From: an uncultured Porphyromonas sp.
Lineage (GTDB): Bacteria; Bacteroidota; Bacteroidia; Bacteroidales; Porphyromonadaceae
NCBI RefSeq assembly: GCF_902489635.1
Contig: NZ_CABUAN010000005.1
Coordinates: 20,282-84,281, forward strand
Direction: 5' to 3'
DNA: 64,000 nt
Shown here: piece after piece, positions 50,141 through 57,833 of the stretch
Position numbering within the stretch: the first letter of the stretch is position 1
Layout: each line of letters opens with the position of its first letter
Made by a program: the position numbers and the translations under genes
The notes under the pieces: generated by a model
The model's input: only the letters and a program-made list of their open reading frames with translations
What the model was told of the DNA's origin: nothing
Databases searched by the model: none

Positions 50141-51421
50141 ATGCCAACCCCATCGACAGGTACCAAGCCAAACTATCTCGGGCCCTTTATAACTATGGTG
50201 ATCATGATGACCGTCATCGGCTTCGTCACGAGTATCAACCAGCAGTTTCAACTACCTATCAAGAGTGCCTATCTGCACTCCGCAGGTGGCTGGACCAATA
50301 GCTTTGCGACGCTACTCATCTTCGCCTTTTTCCTCTCATACCTAGTGCTAGGGCCTACCTCGGCACGCTTTGTGGAGCGACATGGCTACAAGATGACCAT
50401 CGTCAGGGGCTTGGTCATGCTGGCGGGAGGTATCCTACTCTTCATCCTCTCGGCACTGCTCTTCATGCACACCTCGCTATGGATCACGCTCTCTGAGACG
50501 GTGCAGCTGCCTGTGAGCTATCTGATCTTCCTCCTCGGATCCTTCGTCTGTGGAGCGGGTATCACCTTCATGCAGTCGTCGGTCAATCCTTATCTCATCG
50601 CCTGCACAGTCCCTGGCACATCCGCTGTACAGCGGCAAAACATCGGTGGCGTGGGCAACTCAACGATGACCATGCTGGCACCACTCTTCGTCTCGATGGT
50701 TATCTTCGGCGGAGTGAACGATCTAGAGGCTCTGCAGATCCAAGAGGTGATCGTGCCGATGATCATCCTAATGGGTGTCGTGCTGATACTCTCCTACATT
50801 GTCAAGCGACTCCACGTCCCGCACATCGAGGGGACGACGAGTAGCGAGGACGCTGAGGTAAGCTTCAAGACTGTGTGGCGCATACGACGTGTGCGACTCG
50901 GCTGCATAGCACTCTTCTGCTATGTCGGTGTCGAGGTCTGCATCGGAGCTAACATCATCTTATATGGGCAAAACGACCTCTCACTGAGCTATAGTACCGT
51001 GGCACTCTACGCTACACTCTACTGGGGGGCTATGCTGGTAGGGCGCTTCGTAGGTAGCTTCCTAAACCGTGTCTCTGACCGCAAGCTACTATGGAGTACC
51101 ACGCTGCTCTCCGCTATCCTCATCCTGATTGCTGTCGTGACCAATCAGCCTTACTGGCTCATAGCCGTAGGACTATGTCACTCGGTCATGTGGGGTGCGA
51201 TCTATTCGTTAGCACTCAAGGAGCTAGGGAGCCTAGCCACGAGAGCCTCCGGCGTACTGCTGATGGGACTCATCGGAGGGGCACTCTTACCATTCTTACA
51301 GAGCTTGCTAGCGGACCTGCTCGGAGGGTATCACTACACCTGGCTACTCGTCGTAGCAGGCGAGCTATACATGCTTTACTACGCTCTGGCGGGCTCCCGC
51401 TTTAAGGAGCAGCAGGCGTAA
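50141..51421 (+). CDS. FucP-type sugar MFS transporter
   Basis: 426 residues with about 12 transmembrane helices. The N-terminus (FITMVIMMTVIGFVTSINQQ) and the repeat of MFS loops (ARFVERHGYKMTIVRGL; GSFLNRVSDRKLLWSTTL) fit the FucP/glucose-galactose:H+ symporter family. The SSVNPYLIACTVPGTSAVQR segment is typical of Bacteroidota sugar porters. Its substrate (fucose, glucose, galactose or N-acetylhexosamine) cannot be fixed from sequence. No sugar-catabolic gene is adjacent. Confidence 0.85.
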   Translation: MPTPSTGTKPNYLGPFITMVIMMTVIGFVTSINQQFQLPIKSAYLHSAGGWTNSFATLLIFAFFLSYLVLGPTSARFVERHGYKMTIVRGLVMLAGGILLFILSALLFMHTSLWITLSETVQLPVSYLIFLLGSFVCGAGITFMQSSVNPYLIACTVPGTSAVQRQNIGGVGNSTMTMLAPLFVSMVIFGGVNDLEALQIQEVIVPMIILMGVVLILSYIVKRLHVPHIEGTTSSEDAEVSFKTVWRIRRVRLGCIALFCYVGVEVCIGANIILYGQNDLSLSYSTVALYATLYWGAMLVGRFVGSFLNRVSDRKLLWSTTLLSAILILIAVVTNQPYWLIAVGLCHSVMWGAIYSLALKELGSLATRASGVLLMGLIGGALLPFLQSLLADLLGGYHYTWLLVVAGELYMLYYALAGSRFKEQQA

Positions 51422-51459
51422 TCAATCGGATTCTATTCACTTTAATCAATCATACGAAT

Positions 51460-51882
51460 ATGAAAAAGTTTATGCTAATCGTAGCTGCTGGTCTAGCACT
51501 AGTAGCTTGTAACACGGAGAAGAAGGACGCAACTACTACTGTAGACTCTACCGCTATTGTCGCAGAGGCTCCTGTAGTTGCTGAGCCTGAGGTCTTCAAG
51601 TACGCTACCGCTGACGGCAAGCAGCACTTTGAGCTGACTGTCACCGGCGAGAATCGTGAGAACGCAACGCTCAAGGATATCGAGGGCAATGTCGTCTACG
51701 AGCTGAAGAACGCTGTCAGCGCTGATGGCGCTAAGTGGGAAAACGAGGAGGGCTACTACTTCTGGACGAAGGGTGACTCTTTCTACTTCGGCAAGGGCGA
51801 CAAGCAGCTTTGCGAGGGTGCTCTAGTCGTAGAGGCTCCTGCTGCTGAGACTCCTGCTGCTGAGGCTCCTGCTGCTAAGTAA
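51460..51882 (+). CDS. Small lipoprotein with MliC-like (lysozyme-inhibitor) domain
   Basis: 140 residues. The signal ends in a lipobox, LVAC (Cys17), so it is lipidated. Residues about 45-120 resemble the MliC/PliC fold: FKYATADGKQHFELTV, then ATLKDIEGNVVYELKNAVSA and YYFWTKGDSFYFGKGDKQLC, matching the usual W-x-K-G-(x)-F-(x)-G pattern with a pair of flanking features. The tail is an Ala/Pro/Glu repeat (EAPAAETPAAEAPAAK) that may span to the surface. It would protect peptidoglycan against host c-type lysozyme; this is inferred from the pattern alone. Confidence 0.65.
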   Translation: MKKFMLIVAAGLALVACNTEKKDATTTVDSTAIVAEAPVVAEPEVFKYATADGKQHFELTVTGENRENATLKDIEGNVVYELKNAVSADGAKWENEEGYYFWTKGDSFYFGKGDKQLCEGALVVEAPAAETPAAEAPAAK

Positions 51883-51900
51883 TCACAGCTCACAACGAAT

Positions 51901-51950
51901 AGATATGCGAAGGCAAGCTGATGGTCTCATTGGCTCGTCTTCGCATATCT
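51901..51950 (+). terminator. Terminator of the MliC-like lipoprotein gene
   Basis: AGATATGCGAAG (51901-51912) pairs perfectly over 12 bases with CTTCGCATATCT (51939-51950), 18 bases after the stop codon. The T-rich CTATTT follows. Confidence 0.7.
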
Positions 51951-51955
51951 CTATT

Positions 51956-51984
51956 TGAGACTGTTGACTTTTGCAATAGTCTCT
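51956..51984. repeat. Solo hairpin related to the MITE end
   Basis: TGAGACTGTTGACTTTTGCA followed by ATAGTCTCT is nearly the same as the right end of the MITE-like element (63754-63783). Here it stands alone, between a terminator and a gene. Confidence 0.65.
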
Positions 51985-52011
51985 ATTTAGCCAGATCATC
52001 ATCTACACACT

Positions 52012-52461
52012 ATGCCTACGCTCCTCAGACGCTGGTGGACTTCGCTAGGACATAGCGTCCACTCGCCGACAGCCTTTCGGCTTATCACCTTAGTGCTAGA
52101 CCAGCGCGGTGTAGCCTACTACCCAGAGCATCTAGAGGAGCTACTCAAGGGTGCTGAGCTACTAGACAACCAGCAGAAGCAACTAGCACTACAGCTGCTC
52201 CATCAGTGGCCCCTCATGCAGCTCGTCACGCAGTACGACAAGGCACTAGCCTACGATCGCGCTCTGATCTTATGGCAAGGCACTCCACTAGCGGAGATGC
52301 CGTGGGGCTGTGGCTCTGTCCTTTGGCATATAGGGCGGGAGGTGCCAAACGCCTTTCGCCATAGAGAGGCTGGCATGATGGTCGACTATGCAGGCGGACA
52401 ACTACTCTTCCTAGATCGTAAGTTGCCCCGCCAAGACTTCTGGACACGTATCAGACATTAA
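52012..52461 (+). CDS. Unknown protein with a GHSVHSP N-terminal motif
   Basis: 149 residues, no signal peptide or membrane helix. The N-terminus (LGHSVHSPTAFRLITLVLDQ) resembles the conserved start of a group of Bacteroidota SAM-dependent methyltransferases (pattern GHGVHSPFxF). The glycine-rich SAM motif and the following core of such enzymes are not seen, and the protein is shorter than a methyltransferase, so it may be a domain remnant or a stand-alone variant. It lies 19 bases before the adenosyltransferase gene, suggesting cotranscription. No function can be claimed. Confidence 0.6.
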   Translation: MPTLLRRWWTSLGHSVHSPTAFRLITLVLDQRGVAYYPEHLEELLKGAELLDNQQKQLALQLLHQWPLMQLVTQYDKALAYDRALILWQGTPLAEMPWGCGSVLWHIGREVPNAFRHREAGMMVDYAGGQLLFLDRKLPRQDFWTRIRH

Positions 52462-52480
52462 TCTAAACAACCATACAACT

Positions 52481-53050
52481 ATGAAGAAAAGCCCCATATA
52501 CACCCGCCGTGGCGATGACGGCACCACAGGACTCGTAGGCGGTACACGCATCTCCAAGGGTCACATACGCCTTGAGTGCTACGGAACTATCGATGAGCTC
52601 AACAGCCATATCGGTGTCCTCCTCGCTGAGGACCTCACAGATGAGACGCACGACTTCCTACTGCGTCTACAGCATATCCTCTTTAACGTGGCAGGCAGTC
52701 TAGCCACACCACCCGATCAGGAGGAGTACCTCGCAGCTATGCAGATAGACCCGACGGACATTGAGAAGCTGGAGCACAAGATCGACGAGCTGGACGCTAC
52801 GCTTCCACGTCTCAAGGAGTTCGTCCTCCCCTCTGGTGGACGCACAGCAGCACTCTGTCACGTCTGTCGCACCGTATGCCGTCGTGCCGAGCGCAACATC
52901 TACCGCCTCCGTGAGGAGAGCCGTGTAGATGACCTGATCGTTCGCTTTGTCAATCGTCTGAGCGACTACTTCTTCGTCCTCGCCCGCACAGAGGCGGTAC
53001 GAACGTACGGATCGGAGGTCACCTGGAATCGAGGGTACAGCACCCTGTAA
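52481..53050 (+). CDS. Cob(I)alamin adenosyltransferase, PduO type
   Basis: 189 residues; transfers adenosine from ATP to cob(I)alamin to form coenzyme B12. The ATP-binding N-terminus (YTRRGDDGTTGLVGGTRISK) and the C-terminal helix with RFVNRLSDYFFVLAR are the marks of the PduO/MMAB family, with the helical-bundle core in between (GTIDELNSHIGV, ERNIYRLRE). It probably serves adenosylcobalamin-dependent enzymes elsewhere in the genome; none is in the window. A strong terminator follows immediately. Confidence 0.93.
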   Translation: MKKSPIYTRRGDDGTTGLVGGTRISKGHIRLECYGTIDELNSHIGVLLAEDLTDETHDFLLRLQHILFNVAGSLATPPDQEEYLAAMQIDPTDIEKLEHKIDELDATLPRLKEFVLPSGGRTAALCHVCRTVCRRAERNIYRLREESRVDDLIVRFVNRLSDYFFVLARTEAVRTYGSEVTWNRGYSTL

Positions 53051-53057
53051 TTCACCT

Positions 53058-53091
53058 GAGCCTGTCGCTTCTTGCAACAGGCTCTTTTTTT
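53058..53091 (+). terminator. Strong rho-independent terminator after the adenosyltransferase gene
   Basis: GAGCCTGT (53058-53065) pairs with ACAGGCTC (53077-53084), followed by seven T. Confidence 0.9.
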
Positions 53092-53184
53092 GTCCGCTCT
53101 CGTTATCCTAAGGCGAGCCTTGACGTAAGCTTCACAGCAAAGAAAGTTATCTGTCCGAAAGACCTATCCTTGCCTACCTGGAGC

Positions 53185-53226
53185 ATAAAAATAGCCACGT
53201 GAGAATTGACCTCTCACGTGGCTATT
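53185..53226 (-). terminator. Terminator of the 744-codon T9SS gene, with a CCACGTG stem
   Basis: A perfect 15-bp stem (53190-53204 with 53212-53226; arm AATAGCCACGTGAGA), a 7-base loop and a T-run on the minus strand. The stem contains CCACGTG, the core of the dispersed repeat. Confidence 0.85.
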
Positions 53227-53254
53227 GCTTTTTACAGCGTGTGTGCGCTTGCGG

Positions 53255-55489
53255 CTAGCGAACTTTGTAGAGCTGGCTACCGATGCGTACGATGTAGGAC
53301 TGCTCCGTAGGGAGTGTGAACTCGAACGCTCTATCTGCCTGCGCTGAGCTATAGAGTACTCGTCCTGTCACGTCATACACCTGTACTGAGTCACCGTTGG
53401 GATTGACGATGGTCAGCACGCCTTCGATCATCTTGGCACTAGGCTCCGTCAGGACAAGCTGACTCACAGCTGTAGCCTTGCGGATCTCACCCATCTTAGA
53501 GAATGGACTCATGATCAGCCCCTGCTCATTAGCCTTGACGGCTCTAACACGGTGATAGAGCGCATCCTGCTGCAGATGACTAGGTACAGAGACACTGATT
53601 GAAGTACCTTCATGGAGAGGCTCGCCAAAGTATGGAGCTAGATAAGACTCGCCCTTTTTGAAGCGCTGGGTCACCTTGAAGTTGTCTACAAAGAGATACT
53701 CCGGTCCCTTGACAGCAAAGAGCGCGATGATGGAGCGTTTGCTACCATTCTTGAGCTGTACGGAGTAGTCTTGCCACTGATTGATGATCGGTCTCTGCGC
53801 CTCCTCGGCAACGTAAACGAGGTCTGCCTGCTCATATTGCTCAGTCTCCTCATTGTAGTTAAAGAGTGCGAGCGCAGCCTGTGGGAACTGATTGCTGGTC
53901 AAGTCGTAGGCACCATATAGGCTTAGGGATACATTGACCACACCACCTCCGTGCGAGAGGTCTAGCTCGGGAGCCTGCATAGAGGCACTAGCACCATGAT
54001 TGATAAACTGCCACCCGTCGAAGCCCACATAGTCCGTACAGGGGGCATACGAGTACATCTCCCAGCCAGGCATATTGAGATCCGTCGGAAAAGCCTTAGC
54101 ATAGCTACCTGCGGGAGGGTTGTCGACGCTCCATCCGGTAGCATTGCCCTCTAGGTCCTTGACGCCCGTAAAGTCCTCATCAATCAGCGTAACCTCTGAG
54201 TCTGCATAGATTCGTCTATCATGGTAAGCCATGTAGAAGTATCGACCGGCCGATGGTACTTCTGACCACGAGGCGGCATAGTGGTCTGCACTCAGATCTG
54301 ATGCCTCCTCTAGCTCTGGCGTAGCGAGTCCGCTGACCTCTTGGTCTACTGAGTGATAAGACTCCTTACTTCCCTGCACAGCACGTACATTGTAGTAGTA
54401 AGTGTACTGAGGATCGACTCCAGTGACCTTGAAGCTATTGGTGGTCACCTTTTGTCCCGTGAGATAGTCCTTGCGTATCATAGGACGCTGTCCCATCTCA
54501 TTGGGAGGTACCGTCTCATCGACAGTCATATAGTAGACATCTACGAGATAACTATCAGCACCCTCGACAGGCGCCCAATTAGCGACAAAGCTATCAGCCT
54601 TGAAGTCTGTATAGCCCGTTACCTTAGGAATGGGTAGGAAGGGCTTCATCTTATACACCTCGACGTCGTCTAGGAGCATGTCAAAGTGGTAATTACCAGC
54701 CTCAGCGATCTCGCGTGTGTATGGCATCACCTGAAAGCCCATGTTGACGATGGTACTATGGCCAGCTCCTGCGAAGACCATCTCATAGGTCTGCCACTCG
54801 GTCGATAGGGTCGTAATCTCTGGAGTCAGAGGACGTAGCACGCTCCACTCACCCTTGTAGACTGGATTGTCACTATCTCGATACCAAGAGGTCTCAGCAG
54901 ACTCGACGAAGAGCCTTACCATGCAGAGCTTAGGGTCGATAGGTTGTGTCACCTTGGCTCTAAAGCGTAGGACGATGATGTTGTCACTCGTAAGGTCATC
55001 CTCATGTAGCTTGACATCCATCAGGTCTAGCGGAGGCGTATTGAGCTTAGCTCCCTCCTTGCTACCTAGATGTATCGTGCCACCAGCTGCGTGTGTGGAG
55101 CCTTTGCCCTGGCACTCTTCGAAGGTTAGACCATCAAATGTGCCACCCCAGCCACGCCAGTGCGTGTACTGTGGATCAATGTTTTGCCAGATACGATACT
55201 TGTACGTTCCATCGGGAGCGCAGATAGTACCGACGGTGTCGGGTGCTTGTTCACTACCGGCGGTCATCAGAGAGAAGTCCTCCCTGAGGAAGAGCGTCAG
55301 ATCGCCCTTTGCCTCTGCTGGAGAGGTAAAGTCGGAGCGAAGCCCAGAGCGCCCTGAGACCACAGTGATCTCGGCACCAGCATTACGTGGGTTGATTAGG
55401 GGCTTGCGGGTCTGTAGCTCTTGAGCCGACAGGCTCATCGCTGCCGACAATGCCATAAAGGCTAGTAAGAGTGTAATCGTTCGTTTCAT
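53255..55489 (-). CDS. T9SS-exported adhesin-like protein with two jelly-roll domains
   Basis: 744 residues with a signal peptide (1-22, ending LSAQ). Two cleaved-adhesin/choice-of-anchor-J-like beta domains (about 65-285, LREDFSLMTAGS to MLLDDVEVYKM; about 435-640, LIDEDFTGVKDL to YLFVDNFKV) are separated by a fibronectin-like stretch (about 288-425; NWAPVEGADSYLVDVYY). The last about 75 residues form a type A T9SS sorting domain (VQVYDVTGRVLYSS, SYIVRIGS, LYKVR). It would be surface-attached or released; protein or glycan binding is the usual role of these domains, not shown here. It is the most downstream of four T9SS cargo genes in a row. Confidence 0.82.
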   Translation of the reverse strand: MKRTITLLLAFMALSAAMSLSAQELQTRKPLINPRNAGAEITVVSGRSGLRSDFTSPAEAKGDLTLFLREDFSLMTAGSEQAPDTVGTICAPDGTYKYRIWQNIDPQYTHWRGWGGTFDGLTFEECQGKGSTHAAGGTIHLGSKEGAKLNTPPLDLMDVKLHEDDLTSDNIIVLRFRAKVTQPIDPKLCMVRLFVESAETSWYRDSDNPVYKGEWSVLRPLTPEITTLSTEWQTYEMVFAGAGHSTIVNMGFQVMPYTREIAEAGNYHFDMLLDDVEVYKMKPFLPIPKVTGYTDFKADSFVANWAPVEGADSYLVDVYYMTVDETVPPNEMGQRPMIRKDYLTGQKVTTNSFKVTGVDPQYTYYYNVRAVQGSKESYHSVDQEVSGLATPELEEASDLSADHYAASWSEVPSAGRYFYMAYHDRRIYADSEVTLIDEDFTGVKDLEGNATGWSVDNPPAGSYAKAFPTDLNMPGWEMYSYAPCTDYVGFDGWQFINHGASASMQAPELDLSHGGGVVNVSLSLYGAYDLTSNQFPQAALALFNYNEETEQYEQADLVYVAEEAQRPIINQWQDYSVQLKNGSKRSIIALFAVKGPEYLFVDNFKVTQRFKKGESYLAPYFGEPLHEGTSISVSVPSHLQQDALYHRVRAVKANEQGLIMSPFSKMGEIRKATAVSQLVLTEPSAKMIEGVLTIVNPNGDSVQVYDVTGRVLYSSAQADRAFEFTLPTEQSYIVRIGSQLYKVR

Positions 55490-55518
55490 AGAAATGAGGA
55501 TTTAGTGATATGTGATGG

Positions 55519-55572
55519 AAAAGAAAAGATCGACCTCGAAGAGGCCTCTTTGTGAGCCCATCGAGGTCGATC
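55519..55572 (-). terminator. Terminator between the 711- and 744-codon T9SS genes
   Basis: GATCGACCTCGA (55528-55539) pairs perfectly with TCGAGGTCGATC (55561-55572), 12 bp; on the minus strand a TTTTCTTTTC tail follows. Confidence 0.85.
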
Positions 55573-55583
55573 CTTAGTATAGA

Positions 55584-57719
55584 CTAGTAGAGTACTACCT
55601 TGCGTCTCTCTGTATAGCCCGTAGCATCAGATACGACTAGGATGTAGACACCAGCCTGACCACGATAGATAAGCTGATCCTGTGCCTGCGCTAGTTGCTG
55701 ACCTGATATGCTGTAGAGCGTCAAGAGACTCTCGGGGCGCGTAGCTGAGAGCGTCTGCTCAGATACCTCGATGAGACAGTTGGCTGCGCCCTCCACCGTA
55801 GTGATGGCATTAGCCTGAGCCATCTTCATCTGACCGATGAAGAGGTTGTACTGGTCTATGGAGCGATCTCTAAAGGCAAGCCTGATCTCCTTGCCAATGT
55901 ACTTAGAGAGGTCTACCTTGTGAGCTGTAAGAGTAAAGTAGTATCGCTCCTCACCATCAATAGTCTCCTTAAATGGGGAAATCCCTGCCTCCTTGTCTAC
56001 CGTATAGACAGGCTTGGACTCAAGGATCTTGCTAGGCATAGGCTCCTCGGCTCCCTCTACGACATAAAGATCGTAACTAGAAAGCGCATCTTCATCTTCC
56101 GAAGCTCCTACCCAGTGGAACCATGGGATGTCTCCTGCGACCGTAAAGGCAGGCGTGATGAGCCAGTGATCTGCAGGCTTGTCGGGACGACCATCCACAT
56201 ACATACCATCCTCCTTGAGGCTACGACGGAATGCCGAGGTAGACATAAAGAAGCGGTATGACTTGCCACCCTGTATAGGCAGGACACGACCCACCCAGCC
56301 CTTGTCTAGGTTACATCCTAGCGACTTAGCTTGGATATTGGGCATCTGACGGCTCATATCGTAGATGATGAAGTCTCCAGAACGGTTAGGGTTAAAAAAT
56401 GAGCCCGCACGCTCCTTAAACTTCGAGAAGGGAATGTCGGTACGATACTGGTTGGGCTTGTCGATCTCTGCATCGTAGGTGTCGTTGATCCACTTGAGGA
56501 TAGGCATCGTGCCATTGATCTTATGCTTGTCAGCCTCAAAGTCTGACGCGCCACCATCGTTCAGCGTCGTAATGAAGTCTGGTGATAGGATCTCAGCGTG
56601 GCTCTTAGCCTCTCCGAGAGAAAAGGCAAGCTCCGCATCAGGACCTTCCTTTTGCTTCATGACGTAGCGATCCTTGTTGTAGAAGGTCTTAGAAACGGTA
56701 ACAGGAAAGCGACTAGAATAAAATGCACAAATAGGGCCATACGTAGCTGTAAAAGTCACCAATGTCTGACCGTAATTGTAAGAGTTCGAGATGAGCTGAT
56801 GAGGGATGGGTCCCAGATCACCTGTCAGATTGTATAGGACAGCTCCAATCAAACCTCCTGAGACTGGCCCCATAGAGGAGATATCCCCAGCATTCATACA
56901 GCTTCTTATTTCAGGATAGTCGTAAGTGATTTTATCATCGGATGCTGGCATATAGCCGATTATACCCCCAGCAAAGCCATCCTTTGCCCAGATGTCTCCA
57001 AAGTTGGCACATCCCTCGATGGTCGTATTTGCTGACGAGGCGATGATACCACCAGCGGTCTTGTGTATTCCTACGCCATACACCTCAACGTTGGCATAGT
57101 TGACACACTCGATGATCTTCATTCCCTCGCCGAGTGAAGTACCAGCGATACCTCCACCATTAGCCCAAGAAATGACCCGTACATCAGGACCGACCTTACA
57201 GCGGGTGATCGTACAGTTGTCCTTAATCTTACCTGTGATAGCACCAACGGCTGCAAAGCCATAGATGTGACCCGAGGCGATGACCACATTCTTTATGGTC
57301 GCCCCCTCGCCTAGTACACCAAAGAGCCCGACACCCATGTGAACTACTTCACCCTCAACCAGCTGACGATCATCATAGATATTGAGGTTGTAGATCTTGT
57401 GCATATCACCGTCATACGTCCCCTGGAAGCACATCTCATTGGGTCGGTCGAAGCCATCAAGGGCCGGTCCGCCGATCGGCTGTATAGGGTCGGCAGAGGT
57501 GAAGGTGATGTCTGCTGTCTGCTTGAAGTACCGACCTGCGAAAGAGTTGTACCTGTCATTGACCTCCGTAGCTAATGTGCGTAGGTCTGCCTCCGTAGCG
57601 ATTTGATACGGGTCTTCTTTAGAGCCATCTCCTCCCGAAAAGAAGTCTTGACCGAAGAGCGAGAACGTGGCACTCAGCAGTAGTAGTGAGACTATTGATA
57701 GTTTATTCAAATAGTGCAT
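55584..57719 (-). CDS. T9SS-exported protein with GLUG-like repeats and an adhesin domain
   Basis: 711 residues with a signal peptide (1-23, ending LFGQ). The mature start, DGSKEDPYQIATEADLRTLA, is the pattern that often precedes GLUG repeats; four to five GLUG-like units follow (about 125-310; GLFGVLGEGATIKNVVIASG, GGIIASSANTTIEGCANFG, GGIIGYM, GGLIGAV). A choice-of-anchor/cleaved-adhesin-like domain lies at about 430-620 (DHWLITPAFTVAGDIPWFHW). The end has the T9SS type A pattern (LLTLYSISGQQLAQA, GVYILVVSD, RRKVVLY). The role is probably surface adhesion or binding; unproven. It has its own terminator. Confidence 0.8.
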   Translation of the reverse strand: MHYLNKLSIVSLLLLSATFSLFGQDFFSGGDGSKEDPYQIATEADLRTLATEVNDRYNSFAGRYFKQTADITFTSADPIQPIGGPALDGFDRPNEMCFQGTYDGDMHKIYNLNIYDDRQLVEGEVVHMGVGLFGVLGEGATIKNVVIASGHIYGFAAVGAITGKIKDNCTITRCKVGPDVRVISWANGGGIAGTSLGEGMKIIECVNYANVEVYGVGIHKTAGGIIASSANTTIEGCANFGDIWAKDGFAGGIIGYMPASDDKITYDYPEIRSCMNAGDISSMGPVSGGLIGAVLYNLTGDLGPIPHQLISNSYNYGQTLVTFTATYGPICAFYSSRFPVTVSKTFYNKDRYVMKQKEGPDAELAFSLGEAKSHAEILSPDFITTLNDGGASDFEADKHKINGTMPILKWINDTYDAEIDKPNQYRTDIPFSKFKERAGSFFNPNRSGDFIIYDMSRQMPNIQAKSLGCNLDKGWVGRVLPIQGGKSYRFFMSTSAFRRSLKEDGMYVDGRPDKPADHWLITPAFTVAGDIPWFHWVGASEDEDALSSYDLYVVEGAEEPMPSKILESKPVYTVDKEAGISPFKETIDGEERYYFTLTAHKVDLSKYIGKEIRLAFRDRSIDQYNLFIGQMKMAQANAITTVEGAANCLIEVSEQTLSATRPESLLTLYSISGQQLAQAQDQLIYRGQAGVYILVVSDATGYTERRKVVLY

Positions 57720-57763
57720 TGTCTGTATTTGTTGTCTATAATGTAAGCTTTAATGGATAGTTA

Positions 57764-57822
57764 GAAAAACCAGAATGCTCTCCATAAGTCAGCATACTAT
57801 GCCGAGACTTAGGAGAGCATTC
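57764..57822 (-). terminator. Terminator of the 1048-codon T9SS gene
   Basis: GAATGCTCTCC (57773-57783) pairs with GGAGAGCATTC (57812-57822); inner bases extend the stem with one bulge. On the minus strand GGTTTTTC follows. Confidence 0.85.
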
Positions 57823-57833
57823 AGGATTACGGT

